Below are positions 19,178 through 28,374 of a stretch of 64,000 nucleotides of DNA, in pieces. The stretch spans positions 372,001 to 436,000 of the forward strand of contig NZ_LT968775.1 in the NCBI RefSeq assembly GCF_900240975.1, written 5' to 3'. Position 1 is the stretch's first letter; each line of letters begins with the position of its first letter. Both the position numbers and the translations under genes were made by a program. The notes under the pieces are model-generated. The model did not search any database, was not told the origin of the DNA, and was given only the letters and a program-made list of their open reading frames with translations. The DNA comes from Mycobacterium sp. 4858 (GTDB lineage Bacteria; Actinomycetota; Actinomycetes; Mycobacteriales; Mycobacteriaceae).

Positions 19178-20599
19178 TCAGTCCAGGGCGCCCGCGACCG
19201 GGGCCGCGAGCAGATCGGTCAGTTGCTCGACATCGTCGAGGTCGTCGAGATTGAGCACCGCCCGCTCGATCGCCTCGGCACGGGCGCGGCGGGTGACCCG
19301 GTCGGCGAGCGAGTGGAACTTGCGGACCAGTTCGTCGTTGGTGACGGGATCGTTGGGCGCGCCGTGCGGCAACGCCACGCGGGCGCGGTGGACCGTGCCG
19401 TCGTGGGTGGTGACCGCGACGTCGGTGCGGAACTTCTCAGTGATGCCGGCGTGGGTGAGTGATTCGTCGAGGTGCACCGACGTCGCCGCGATGAGCGACC
19501 AGATGTCGTCGGAATCGAGACGGGCAGGGGTGAATTGTTCCGGCAACACGTTGCCGTCCAGGAGCGCCGCGGCGGTCGCGTACCCGATGTTCATCTGGGC
19601 GCCGACCGGGGTGAGCGGCCGTTGCGGTCGCCACCAGCCGTGCTTGTAGATGGTCTCGCCGACGGTGATGTCGATCTTCGAAATGTCCTGGGGCGCAATC
19701 GACTCGCGCACCCGCCGCGCGGCGTCGATCGCTGCGTGCAAGCCGCCCATCGCGGCGTAGGACTTGACCATGATGACGGCGGTCTCCCACCGCTGGCCGA
19801 GTTGCCCGGTGAGTGCGGTGGGGTCCGGGTCGTGGCCCTCGCCGAAAACGCTGAGAAACCCGCCGTATTCACGTTCGAACACCCGCTTGATGCCGGTGTA
19901 ACCCGCCGCCGCCAGCCCCGCCGCGTAGAAGCCGTTGCGCGCCGCCAGACCGTGATGCATGCGCTTGCTCATGGCCTCGTATTGGGCGGCCATCAGCCCC
20001 GCCGACTGGGTTCCGGCCAGCCCGAGGGCGTCCTCCAACTGCGCCGGCGGCAGCCCACGTAACTTTCCGGACGCCATCGCCGCGGCGTGGGTGCCGAAAA
20101 CCGATCCCGAGTGCCAGCCGCGGTCCAGCATCTGGGTGCCGTGCAGCGTGTAGCCGACCCGCGGGCCCACCTCGAAGCCGGCGACCGCGGCCAGCAGGAC
20201 CTCGGCGCCCGTCGAGGGTCGTGGCCGCGTGGACATCGTCGCCATCAGCGCCGGAATCAGCAGCGAGCAGCTGTGCAGCGGGGCGCGGGGATGGAAGTCG
20301 TCGAGCTCGAAGCCCTGGATGAAGGTGCCGTTGAGTACCGCGGCCGCGGGCGCCCCGGTCGTGCGCCCGGTGCCGATGACGACGGCGTCGCCCCGACCCT
20401 CGAGCGCGAGGACGGCGTCGGTCGCGACGCGCGACCACGGCAGTTGCGCGCCGACGAGCGCGCATCCGATCCCGTCCAGCAGCAGGTGCTTCGCCCGGTC
20501 GAGGATTTCGCGCGGGACGTCGTCCAGGGTGAGGCCGGCGACCCAGGTGGCAAGTCGCCCGGTCGGACCGTCCGGGTCACTGGCGGCCGGTGCGTGCAT
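19178..20599 (-). CDS. MmgE/PrpD family protein
   Basis: About 473 residues across the two-domain MmgE/PrpD fold, first gene of the operon. Family landmarks: LDGIGCALVG, GTFIQGFELDDFHPRAPLHSC, GSVFGTHAAAM, ALGLAGTQSAGL and the conserved K/Y segment VKSYAAMGGLHAAIDAA. The family contains 2-methylcitrate dehydratase, cis-aconitate decarboxylase and epimerases, so the exact reaction cannot be read from sequence. The start ATG 20599 follows GGGGGG; the region before it holds a perfect palindrome. With the lyase and aconitase-type genes it suggests a complete dehydratase-hydratase-lyase path. Confidence 0.88.
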   Translation of the reverse strand: MHAPAASDPDGPTGRLATWVAGLTLDDVPREILDRAKHLLLDGIGCALVGAQLPWSRVATDAVLALEGRGDAVVIGTGRTTGAPAAAVLNGTFIQGFELDDFHPRAPLHSCSLLIPALMATMSTRPRPSTGAEVLLAAVAGFEVGPRVGYTLHGTQMLDRGWHSGSVFGTHAAAMASGKLRGLPPAQLEDALGLAGTQSAGLMAAQYEAMSKRMHHGLAARNGFYAAGLAAAGYTGIKRVFEREYGGFLSVFGEGHDPDPTALTGQLGQRWETAVIMVKSYAAMGGLHAAIDAARRVRESIAPQDISKIDITVGETIYKHGWWRPQRPLTPVGAQMNIGYATAAALLDGNVLPEQFTPARLDSDDIWSLIAATSVHLDESLTHAGITEKFRTDVAVTTHDGTVHRARVALPHGAPNDPVTNDELVRKFHSLADRVTRRARAEAIERAVLNLDDLDDVEQLTDLLAAPVAGALD

Positions 20600-20617
20600 C
20601 GATCCCCCCAGGCATGT

Positions 20618-20645
20618 CGAGTTGTTATATACATATAACAACTCG
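20618..20645. promoter_or_regulatory. Perfect 28-bp palindromic operator (GntR-type)
   Basis: CGAGTTGTTATAT (20618-20630) and ATATAACAACTCG (20633-20645) are perfect inverted arms with a two-base spacer. It is unusually AT-rich for this genome. It lies 18 bases upstream of the PrpD-like start and 23 before the GntR gene, where it can control both. The size suits a GntR dimer. Confidence 0.8.
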
Positions 20646-20668
20646 AGCGAGTTGGCAAGGGAGTCCGT

Positions 20669-21508
20669 GTGGAAGCATTGACCACCGTGCAGGAGGGCAG
20701 AGCAGGGCCGGTCTCGGCCGCGGCCGGGGTGCCGCTGCACCGGCAGCTGTTCCTGGTCCTGCACGACGAGATCGACCGTGGCGTCATCGCCCCCGGCGAC
20801 GCGTTGCCCACCGAACAGACCCTCTGCGACCAGTTCGGTGTATCCCGCATCACCGTGCGCCGGGCGCTGGCCGACCTGGCCCACCAGGGATACATCGAGC
20901 GCAGGCACGGCGTCGGGTCGTTCGTGCGGCCGCACGGGCCGGCGGACGTCTCGGGCGTTGCGGGGGCCGGGCGTTCGTTCATGCAGAGCCTGCGGCAGAC
21001 GCAATTCGAGACCAAGGTCGAAGTCGTCGAGCTCGGGACGCGGCGTCCCCCGAGGGCCATCGGGGAGGCCTTGCAAACGTCCGGGGAGACGTCCGGCGAG
21101 CTGCTACAGATCGTGCGGGTGCGGCGTCAGCGCAGGACCGATGAGCCGTTGATGGTGACCGAAGCCTGGCTGCCGCAGGAATTGGCCGGCGTGCTGACCG
21201 AGCCGGAGTTGCGGCGTGCGCCGCTGTACGAGTTGCTGTCACAGGCGGGCGTCGCCGTCGACCGGGTGCGGCACGAGATCACCGCCGAGATCGCCGGACC
21301 GCGCAACGCGCACCTGCTCGGCACCGCCATCGGCGCCGCGCTGCTCCGCATCAACCGCCTGGAATTCGTGGCCGGGGCCCCGCATCACTACGTGTCGACC
21401 GTGCTGTCGCCCAGTCGCAGCCGCGTGCTGCTCAGCCAGACCGCGGAGGAGATGGAGACCGGCGACGGCCTGATAATCGCCCACGACGTCCGCGGCGACA
21501 CCGGCTAG
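20669..21508 (+). CDS. GntR-family regulator, HutC/UTRA type
   Basis: A 279-residue regulator with an N-terminal winged helix (about 25-95; LHRQLFLVLHDEIDRGVI, LPTEQTLCDQFGVSRITVRRAL, RRHGVGSFV) and a C-terminal UTRA ligand domain (about 120-265). GTG start with AAGGGAG upstream. It is divergent from the PrpD-lyase-aconitase operon, with a perfect palindrome between them, so it most likely controls that operon and itself in response to a substrate or intermediate. Its stop overlaps the convergent rbsK stop. Confidence 0.92.
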   Translation: MEALTTVQEGRAGPVSAAAGVPLHRQLFLVLHDEIDRGVIAPGDALPTEQTLCDQFGVSRITVRRALADLAHQGYIERRHGVGSFVRPHGPADVSGVAGAGRSFMQSLRQTQFETKVEVVELGTRRPPRAIGEALQTSGETSGELLQIVRVRRQRRTDEPLMVTEAWLPQELAGVLTEPELRRAPLYELLSQAGVAVDRVRHEITAEIAGPRNAHLLGTAIGAALLRINRLEFVAGAPHHYVSTVLSPSRSRVLLSQTAEEMETGDGLIIAHDVRGDTG

Positions 21509-22383
21509 CGGCCGCCGCGCAGCGCCGCATCGATCGCTTCGGCGTCCGGGGCGCAGTTGCCGGCGCCGTGCGCCAGGGTTGCCAGCGCGGCCGCGGCACA
21601 GGCGCGCTGCAACGCGCGCCGGCGCTGGGCGGGCGAACCCGGGTTGCGCGGCCAGCTCCCGGCCAGCACCCCGGCGAACACGTCACCCGCCCCGGTGGTG
21701 TCCACCGCGGCCACCGTGGGGGCGGGCACCACGAAGTCGCCGTCGTCGCCCACGTACCGCGCGCCGCGCGCCCCCAATGTGGTCACCAAGTGGGTGGGGC
21801 GCCATGGCCACTCTTCGGCCTCGGCTTCGTTGGCGATCACGACGTCGGCGTGGGCCGCCAGGTCGGACAACGAGCTTCGGTCCTGCCCGCCCGGTGAAGC
21901 GTTGACGATGACGACCGCTCCGGCCGAGCGGGCCTGGCGTGCCGCCGCCACCGCCGCCCGCACCGGAATTTCCAGTTGCGTCAATAACACGTCGCAGCCG
22001 GCGATGGCGGTCCGCGCAGCGGGGGAGTCCAGCGTCAGCCGCCCATTCGCGCCCGGGGCGACCACGATGGTGTTCTCGGCGTCGGCATCGACCACCACGA
22101 TCGCCGTGCCGCTCGGTCCGCGCGTTGCCGCGATTGCGTCCAACCCGACGCCGTTGGTCAGCAGGTGGGCGCGTAACTGTTCGGCGGCCGGGTCGTCGCC
22201 GACCGCGCCGACGAACTGCACTTGCGCGCCCGCCCGCGCCGCCGCCACCGCTTGATTGCCGCCCTTGCCGCCCGGTGCGTGGGTCAGCGACGAAGCCAGC
22301 ACCGTCTCGCCGGGTCGGGGAAGGGCGTCGACGCGCAGCGACACGTCCATGTTGACGCTGCCGACCACACAGACCTGCGCCAT
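21505..22383 (-). CDS. rbsK: Ribokinase (PfkB family)
   Basis: About 292 residues, matching Rv2436 of M. tuberculosis. Motifs: VVGSVNMDVSLRVDALPRPGET, APGGKGGNQAVAAARAG and the catalytic DTTGAGDVFAGVLAGSW. It phosphorylates ribose, or possibly deoxyribose or another sugar, at C5. ATG 22383 is used because the conserved fold begins there; in-frame starts up to 12 codons upstream exist. No ribose transport genes are adjacent. It converges with gntR, the stops sharing CTAG. Confidence 0.9.
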   Translation of the reverse strand: MAQVCVVGSVNMDVSLRVDALPRPGETVLASSLTHAPGGKGGNQAVAAARAGAQVQFVGAVGDDPAAEQLRAHLLTNGVGLDAIAATRGPSGTAIVVVDADAENTIVVAPGANGRLTLDSPAARTAIAGCDVLLTQLEIPVRAAVAAARQARSAGAVVIVNASPGGQDRSSLSDLAAHADVVIANEAEAEEWPWRPTHLVTTLGARGARYVGDDGDFVVPAPTVAAVDTTGAGDVFAGVLAGSWPRNPGSPAQRRRALQRACAAAALATLAHGAGNCAPDAEAIDAALRGGR

Positions 22384-22473
22384 GACTGTGACGTTAACCG
22401 GTCGTCCGCCGCCGCGCACCGCGGCTTGGGAGGTGATGAAACACGTTGCCGCGCAGTATTTTTGGCGATACGA

Positions 22474-23151
22474 TCAGCATCCGCATTCCTTGCCGCGCCA
22501 CGCCTCGAACCCCTCGCGCCCCGCGACCCCGGCGATCACCAGCCCGACCGTCGGGTCCAGCCACCAGCCACCCGGCCATCCCGCCATGACGGCCAGCGTG
22601 AACAGCACAGCGGCGGACTGCGCGGCGCACACATAGTTTTGCGTGCCCTCCCCGGCGGTGGCCCGCGAGCCCAGGCGCGTGCCGAGCCTCCGCTTGGCCC
22701 ACCCCAGCAGTGGCATCAGGATCACCGCCACGGCGGTCAGGACCATCCCGATCAGCGTGGTGCCCGGTCGGTTGCCCGCCGCCAGATTCCGGACAGATTC
22801 CAGCGCGATGTAAGGCGCGATGAGCCAGAACGACACGGCCACTCCGCGTTGCGCCCGGCGCTCCGAGGTCTCCGACAGCGTGCGTGCCCCGGTGAACCGC
22901 CACACGACGATCACACTCGCCAGGCCCTCGACCGCGCTGCCGAGCGCCCAGCCGATCAGGGAGATGGAGCCGACGGCGAACCCTTGCCAGAGCCCGAGCG
23001 CGCCCTCCGCGCACATCCACGCCAGGCTGGCCCACGCGAGCCAACGTGCCCTGCGCGCAGCCCGTACCCACTCGGCATCGCGCTCCGGTCGCCGGGTGGC
23101 GGCCACGCCGGTCGCGCCGTCACCACAACCCCCGGCGCACGCGTCGCTCAT
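22474..23151 (-). CDS. Cation-efflux (CDF)-like membrane protein
   Basis: A 225-residue protein with five or six membrane helices after a cytoplasmic N-terminus rich in Cys and Gly (CAGGCGDG), and ending KECGC. The overall pattern resembles the transmembrane domain of cation diffusion facilitators (GSISLIGWALGSAVEGLASVIVVW). The paired HxxxD metal sites expected in the second and fifth helices are not visible, and there is no C-terminal cytoplasmic domain. Metal transport is therefore doubtful; the terminal cysteines may bind metal. Confidence 0.7.
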   Translation of the reverse strand: MSDACAGGCGDGATGVAATRRPERDAEWVRAARRARWLAWASLAWMCAEGALGLWQGFAVGSISLIGWALGSAVEGLASVIVVWRFTGARTLSETSERRAQRGVAVSFWLIAPYIALESVRNLAAGNRPGTTLIGMVLTAVAVILMPLLGWAKRRLGTRLGSRATAGEGTQNYVCAAQSAAVLFTLAVMAGWPGGWWLDPTVGLVIAGVAGREGFEAWRGKECGC

Positions 23152-23300
23152 AGCGCCAAGGATAAGTCCGCAGCCTCAGTTGAATTACGGCCGCGCATTC
23201 TGCCCGTCGAACGCTTTGCGGCAATCGCCCATATCTTGCGACGCGCGCGCTAGTGTGCTGCGTGAGCGATGCTGCGTTGTCCCAGGAAGGGCGTAGTCGA

Positions 23301-25529
23301 GTGACCTCGAGCGAGCTACAAGACGCTGAGCCGGCTTCCCAGACGGCACCGGCGTCCACGCCGGCCGAAACGACTGCGGCGCAGCGAGCAGAGGCGCGCA
23401 AGGGCCATAAGTTTCGCCGTCGCCGGCTTTTCCGGATCGGCCTTCAATCGAAGCTGATGCTGATGCTGCTGCTCTCCAGCATCCTGTCGATCGGGGTGAT
23501 CGGGTTCATCGGGGCATCGTCCGGCCGCAACGCGCTGCGCCAGGTCGAATCCGAGCGGCTCATCGAACTGCGCGAGTCCCAGGCGCAGCAGGTGCGGTCG
23601 CTTTTCAAAGAGGTGACCAATTCGCTGATCGTCTACAGCGGCGGGTTCAGCATCGTCGAGGCGGCAACGGCGTTCACCGACGGGTTCGCGCAGCTGTCCA
23701 ACGCGACCATCACGCCGGCCCAGCAGCTGGCTCTCGTCAACTACTACGACGAAAACATGATCAAGCCGATCAAGCGGATCACGGGTGAGGAACTCGATCG
23801 CAACGCGATCCTCCCGAGTTCCAACGCGCAGAAGTATCTTCAGGCTTATTACACGGCGCCGTATCCGTCGATCTCCGACGCGCGGAAGGTCCAGGATGCC
23901 GGCGACGGCAGCGCATGGTCGGCGGCCAGCGCCCGCTACGGCTTCTACATGCACGACATCGTCACCCGTTTCGAATACCCGGACGCGCTGCTGCTGGACA
24001 TGCAGGGCAATGTCGTCTTCTCGGTGAACAAAGGCCCGGACCTGGGCACCAACATCCTCACCGGCCCCTACCGGGAATCCAATCTGCGCGACGCCTACCA
24101 GAAAGCCTTGCGCTCCAACGACATCAACTTCGTCTGGATCACCGACTTCCAGCCGTACCAGCCGCAGCTCGACACCCCGACGGCGTGGGCGGTGTCGCCG
24201 GTGGGGATGAACGGCAAATTCAACGGCGTCATGGCCCTGCCGCTGCCGATCTCGAAGATCAACAAGATCATGACCGCTGACAAACACTGGGAGGCCGTCG
24301 GCATGGGGCCGGCGACCGAGACGTACCTGGCAGGCCCCGACAACCTGATGCGTTCGGACTCAAGGCTTTTCCTGGAGGATCCAGCGGAATACAAACGCGA
24401 GGCGGTGGCGTCGGGCACCCCGGCCGACGTGGTGGAGCAAGCGATCCGGCTCGGCGGTACGACGCTGGTGCAGCCGGTCCCGACCGCGGGTCTTCGCGCC
24501 GCCCAACGCGGACAGACGGGGGTCATCAGCGCCACCGACTACCTGGGCAACCGGGAGTTGGAGGCCTACGCCCCGTTGACCGTGCCGAACTCCGATCTGC
24601 ACTGGTCGATCCTGGCGACCCGGGACAACTCGGATGCCTTCGCGCGCCTGGGTAGGTTCAGTAGAACGGTCGTGCTGGCGGTATCGATCATGATCTTTGC
24701 CATCTGCGTGGCGTCGATGGTGCTTGCGCAGCTGATGTTGCGGCCGATCCGCCGGCTGCAGGCGGGCACGCAGAAGATCAGCTCGGGCGACTACGCGGTC
24801 AACATCCCGGTAAAGACGCGCGACGAAATCGGCGACCTCACCGCGGCTTTCAACGAGATGAGCCGCAGCCTGGCGATCAAGGAGGAGTTGCTCAACGAAC
24901 AACGCCGGGAGAACGACCGCCTTTTGCTGGCGCTGATGCCCGAGTCGGTGGTTCAGCGATATCGCGAGGGGCAGGAGACCATCGCGCTGGAACACCAGGG
25001 CGTGGCGGTGATCTTCGCCGAAATCGTCGGGCTCGACGAGGTTTCCGTCGATGTATCCGGCGACGAATTGGTGGGGATCGTCGACGAATTGTTCCGCCAG
25101 TTCGATTCGGCGGCCGAGTCTCTGGGCGTCGAGCGGATCCGCACCTTCCACAATGGCTATCTCGCCAGCTGTGGGGTGGTCACGCCGCGGCTGGACAGCA
25201 TCCACCGCAGCGTCGACTTCGCCATCGAAATGCGCCACATCATCGATCGGTTCAATACCCAAGCCGGTCACCAGCTGCGCCTTCGGGTGGGCATCAGCAC
25301 CGGTGACGTCATCAGCGGACTGGTCGGCCGCTCGGGGCTCGTCTACGACATGTGGGGCGCGGCGGTGAGCTTGGCTTACCGAATGCAAAGCGGCGCAAAC
25401 CAATCGGGCATCTATGTGACCTCGCAGGTGTACGAGGCGATGCGGGACGTGCGGCATTTCACGCCGGACGGCACCATCTCGGTCGGCGGAGCCGAGCAGG
25501 CGATCTACCGGTTGTCGGAGCGGCCATGA
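23301..25529 (+). CDS. Receptor-type class III cyclase homologue, probably inactive (Rv2435c-like)
   Basis: About 742 residues. A cytoplasmic basic N-terminus is followed by a membrane helix (about 50-72), an extracellular sensor of roughly 380 residues, a second helix (about 455-478), a HAMP domain (RPIRRLQAGTQKISSGDY) and a C-terminal cyclase domain (about 565-720). Catalytic positions are changed: the first metal Asp is Glu (FAEIVG, about 573), the second is Asn (RTFHNGY, about 617), and the transition-state Asn is Ser (AAVSLAYRM, about 689). Start: GTG with AGGAAGG upstream. The stop overlaps the next ATG. It probably senses an external signal but is unlikely to make cyclic nucleotide. 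Confidence 0.88.
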   Translation: MTSSELQDAEPASQTAPASTPAETTAAQRAEARKGHKFRRRRLFRIGLQSKLMLMLLLSSILSIGVIGFIGASSGRNALRQVESERLIELRESQAQQVRSLFKEVTNSLIVYSGGFSIVEAATAFTDGFAQLSNATITPAQQLALVNYYDENMIKPIKRITGEELDRNAILPSSNAQKYLQAYYTAPYPSISDARKVQDAGDGSAWSAASARYGFYMHDIVTRFEYPDALLLDMQGNVVFSVNKGPDLGTNILTGPYRESNLRDAYQKALRSNDINFVWITDFQPYQPQLDTPTAWAVSPVGMNGKFNGVMALPLPISKINKIMTADKHWEAVGMGPATETYLAGPDNLMRSDSRLFLEDPAEYKREAVASGTPADVVEQAIRLGGTTLVQPVPTAGLRAAQRGQTGVISATDYLGNRELEAYAPLTVPNSDLHWSILATRDNSDAFARLGRFSRTVVLAVSIMIFAICVASMVLAQLMLRPIRRLQAGTQKISSGDYAVNIPVKTRDEIGDLTAAFNEMSRSLAIKEELLNEQRRENDRLLLALMPESVVQRYREGQETIALEHQGVAVIFAEIVGLDEVSVDVSGDELVGIVDELFRQFDSAAESLGVERIRTFHNGYLASCGVVTPRLDSIHRSVDFAIEMRHIIDRFNTQAGHQLRLRVGISTGDVISGLVGRSGLVYDMWGAAVSLAYRMQSGANQSGIYVTSQVYEAMRDVRHFTPDGTISVGGAEQAIYRLSERP

Positions 25530-26971
25530 ACCTGTTCGACTCATCGTGGTTCTACTGGGCCATCGGGGTCGCGGTCGGGTTCCCGGTCGTTTTGATCCTG
25601 CTCACCGAGCTGCACCGCATGCTGGTCCGCCGAAACAGCCAGCTGGCCAGGCAGGTAAGCCTGCTGCGCAACTACCTGCTGCCGCTGGGTGCGCTGTTGC
25701 TGCTGCTCGTCAAGGCTTCGCAGGTGCCGGCCGGAGACGGCACGGTGCGGATCCTCACGACGGTGTTCGGCCTGCTGGTCCTGGTGCTGGTGCTGTCCGC
25801 CCTGAACGCCACAGTGTTCGAGGGCGCGCCCGACGACAGCTGGCGCAAACGACTGCCCACCATCTTCGTCGACGTCGCCCGCTTCGGGGTCATCGGCGTC
25901 GGCCTGGCGGTGATGCTGTCGATGATCTGGGGCGTCCGGATCGGCGGCTTGTTCACCGCGCTGGGCGTCACGTCGGTGGTCATCGGCCTGATGCTGCAGA
26001 ACTCCGTCGGCCAGGTCGTGTCCGGCTTGTTCATGCTGTTCGAGCAGCCGTTCCGGATCGATGAGTGGCTGGACACCGGGACGGCGCGGGGGCGCGTCGT
26101 CGAAGTGAACTGGCGATCCGTACACATCGACACCGGCAGCGGGATCCGCATCATGCCCAACTCGATGCTGGCCAGCACCTCGTTCACTAATCTCAGTCGC
26201 CCGTCCCGCGCGTACGACTGTGCGATCACAACGAAATTCGCGGCCGGCGATGCGCCGGACAAGGTGTGCGCGATGTTGACGCGGGTGGCCGTGGCGCTAC
26301 CGGCCCGCAGACCCGAAATCCCGCCCACCACCGTCGCCTTGGGCGGCGGGCAGTACCGCACGAGCATTCGGTTGTCGTCGCCCGCCGACGCCGAGGCCAC
26401 CGAAGCGACGTTCCTGCGCTGGGTTTGGTACGCCGCGCGGCGGGCGAGGCTTCGGCTTGACGGTGCTGACGACAACTATTCGACCAAGCAACGGGTGGAA
26501 AAGGCGTTGCGCACGGTGGTGGCGCCGGCGTTGCGGCTGAGTCACGCCGATCAGCAGTCACTTGTGCCGTACGCGAAGATCGTCCGCTTCGGCGCCGACG
26601 AAATCCTCGAGTCGGCGGGTGAGGTGTCCCGTGGGATGACCTTCCTGGTGGCCGGCCGGGTGCGCTTGACCGCGACGGCCGACGACGGATCGGTGGTACC
26701 GGTCACCACCCTGGACGAGAGATCGTTCCTCGGCCTGACCGCGCTCACCCGTCAACCCAACCTCGCCGGCGCGTACGCACTGGACGAGGTGACCGCGCTA
26801 CAGATCGATCGCGAACACCTCGAGGATCTCGTGATGCGTAAGCCCTTGCTCCTGCAAGACCTGGGCCGACTGATCGACGAGCGGCAAGCCAAGGTGCGAC
26901 AGGCAACTCGGCATGAGCGAACCGGGCCCGCCCGTATCGAGGCGCCGATGTCGGCGAAACCCCTCCGCTGA
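25526..26971 (+). CDS. MscS-like channel with C-terminal cNMP-binding-type domain (Rv2434c-like)
   Basis: A 481-residue membrane protein. There are four or five helices, the last being the MscS pore helix and beta domain (GVTSVVIGLMLQNSVGQVVSGLFMLFEQPFRIDEWL). After these a soluble region and a cyclic-nucleotide-binding fold follow (about 345-455). The phosphate-binding cassette, usually GE(L/I)AL...RxA, reads SFLGLTALTRQPNLAGAYA, lacking the Glu and Arg. It is co-translated with the cyclase homologue (ATGA). The family resembles bacterial cyclic-nucleotide-gated MscS channels, but cNMP gating is doubtful here. Confidence 0.9.
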   Translation: MNLFDSSWFYWAIGVAVGFPVVLILLTELHRMLVRRNSQLARQVSLLRNYLLPLGALLLLLVKASQVPAGDGTVRILTTVFGLLVLVLVLSALNATVFEGAPDDSWRKRLPTIFVDVARFGVIGVGLAVMLSMIWGVRIGGLFTALGVTSVVIGLMLQNSVGQVVSGLFMLFEQPFRIDEWLDTGTARGRVVEVNWRSVHIDTGSGIRIMPNSMLASTSFTNLSRPSRAYDCAITTKFAAGDAPDKVCAMLTRVAVALPARRPEIPPTTVALGGGQYRTSIRLSSPADAEATEATFLRWVWYAARRARLRLDGADDNYSTKQRVEKALRTVVAPALRLSHADQQSLVPYAKIVRFGADEILESAGEVSRGMTFLVAGRVRLTATADDGSVVPVTTLDERSFLGLTALTRQPNLAGAYALDEVTALQIDREHLEDLVMRKPLLLQDLGRLIDERQAKVRQATRHERTGPARIEAPMSAKPLR

Positions 26972-27065
26972 CCTCCGGCGAGCGGGCATGTCGATCGCCG
27001 GCGCGTTACGCGCGGGGCGGATGCCGTAATACCCGGGCCGCCTCACCCGACCGGTGAAGGCCCGC

Positions 27066-27077
27066 TACCCTGGTTCA
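27066..27077 (+). promoter_or_regulatory. Candidate leaderless promoter of proA
   Basis: TACCCT (27066-27071) matches TANNNT and ends six bases before the proA ATG, with no ribosome binding site between. This spacing predicts transcription starting at the A of the start codon. Confidence 0.5.
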
Positions 27078-28337
27078 ATGAGTCTGCAAGCACCATCGCT
27101 GCCTGACTTGCGCCGAGAAGTCCACAACGCCGCTCGCCGCGCCCGGGTCGCCTCCCGCGTGCTGGCGCTGCTGCCGACCGTCGCCAAGGACCAGGCGCTG
27201 CGGTCCGCGGCCGACGCGATAGCGGCCCACACCGACTTGATCCTGTCTGCCAACGCCGAAGATCTCAGCGCCGCCGAAGCCGTCGGCACACCGACGGCGA
27301 TGCTCGACCGGTTGGCGCTGGATGCCACACGTGTCGAAGGAATCGCCGCCGGCCTGCGCCAGGTCGCCGGGCTGCCCGACCCGGTCGGGGAGGTGTTGCG
27401 CGGCTACACCCTGCCCAACGGCTTGCATCTGCGGCAGCAGCGCGTGCCGCTCGGCGTCGTCGGCATGATCTACGAAGGCCGGCCCAACGTCACCGTCGAC
27501 GCCTTCGGTCTGGCGCTCAAGTCGGGCAACGCCGTGTTGTTGCGCGGAAGCTCGTCGGCGGCGCGATCCAACCAGGCTCTGGTGCAGGTGCTGCGGGCTT
27601 CGCTGGTCAGCGAGGACCTGCCCGCCGATGCCGTGCAACTGCTTTCGGCCGCCGACCGCGCCACGGTGACGCACCTGATCCAGGCCCGCGGCCTGGTCGA
27701 CGTGGTGATTCCGCGCGGCGGTGCGAGCCTGATCAACGCGGTCGTCCGCGACGCCCAGGTGCCCACCATCGAGACCGGCGTCGGGAACTGCCACGTCTAC
27801 GTGCACGAAGGGGCCGACCTCGATGTCGCGGAACGCATCCTGCTGAACTCCAAGACCCGCCGGCCCAGTGTCTGCAACGCCGCCGAGACGCTGTTGGTCG
27901 ACGCGGCGATCGCCAAGAAGGCCCTGCCGCGGTTGGTGTCCGCCCTCGAAGATGCCGGTGTGACCGTGCACGGAGGGTTCTCGGCGGACGCGTCGGAGGA
28001 CGACCTGCGCCGCGAATACCTGTCGATGGACATCGCGGTCGCGGTGGTCGACGGCATCGACGCCGCGATCGCGCACATCAACGAGTACGGCACGGGCCAC
28101 ACCGAGGCCATCGTCACCAGCAATATGGCTGCGGCGCAACGGTTTAGTGACGGTGTCGACGCCGCAGCAGTGATGATCAACGCGTCGACGGCGTTCACCG
28201 ACGGTGAGCAGTTCGGCTTCGGTGCCGAAATCGGCATCTCCACCCAGAAGCTGCATGCCCGCGGTCCGATGGGGTTGCCGGAGCTGACCTCGACCAAATG
28301 GATTGCCTGGGGCGACGGACACGTCCGTCCCGCCTGA
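27078..28337 (+). CDS. proA: Gamma-glutamyl phosphate reductase
   Basis: A 419-residue NADPH-dependent enzyme giving glutamate-5-semialdehyde, the second step of proline synthesis. It has [37 protein letters not shown], the catalytic cysteine in [15 protein letters not shown], and the C-terminal [33 protein letters not shown] 27078 gives the normal N-terminus; an in-frame start at 27054 would precede the likely promoter. proB, its partner, is 19 kb upstream, as in M. tuberculosis where they are also apart. moxR follows 37 bases downstream. Confidence 0.97.
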   Translation: MSLQAPSLPDLRREVHNAARRARVASRVLALLPTVAKDQALRSAADAIAAHTDLILSANAEDLSAAEAVGTPTAMLDRLALDATRVEGIAAGLRQVAGLPDPVGEVLRGYTLPNGLHLRQQRVPLGVVGMIYEGRPNVTVDAFGLALKSGNAVLLRGSSSAARSNQALVQVLRASLVSEDLPADAVQLLSAADRATVTHLIQARGLVDVVIPRGGASLINAVVRDAQVPTIETGVGNCHVYVHEGADLDVAERILLNSKTRRPSVCNAAETLLVDAAIAKKALPRLVSALEDAGVTVHGGFSADASEDDLRREYLSMDIAVAVVDGIDAAIAHINEYGTGHTEAIVTSNMAAAQRFSDGVDAAAVMINASTAFTDGEQFGFGAEIGISTQKLHARGPMGLPELTSTKWIAWGDGHVRPA

Positions 28338-28374
28338 CATCAGCGACGAAAAATGCTTGAGGAGAACTGAGATA

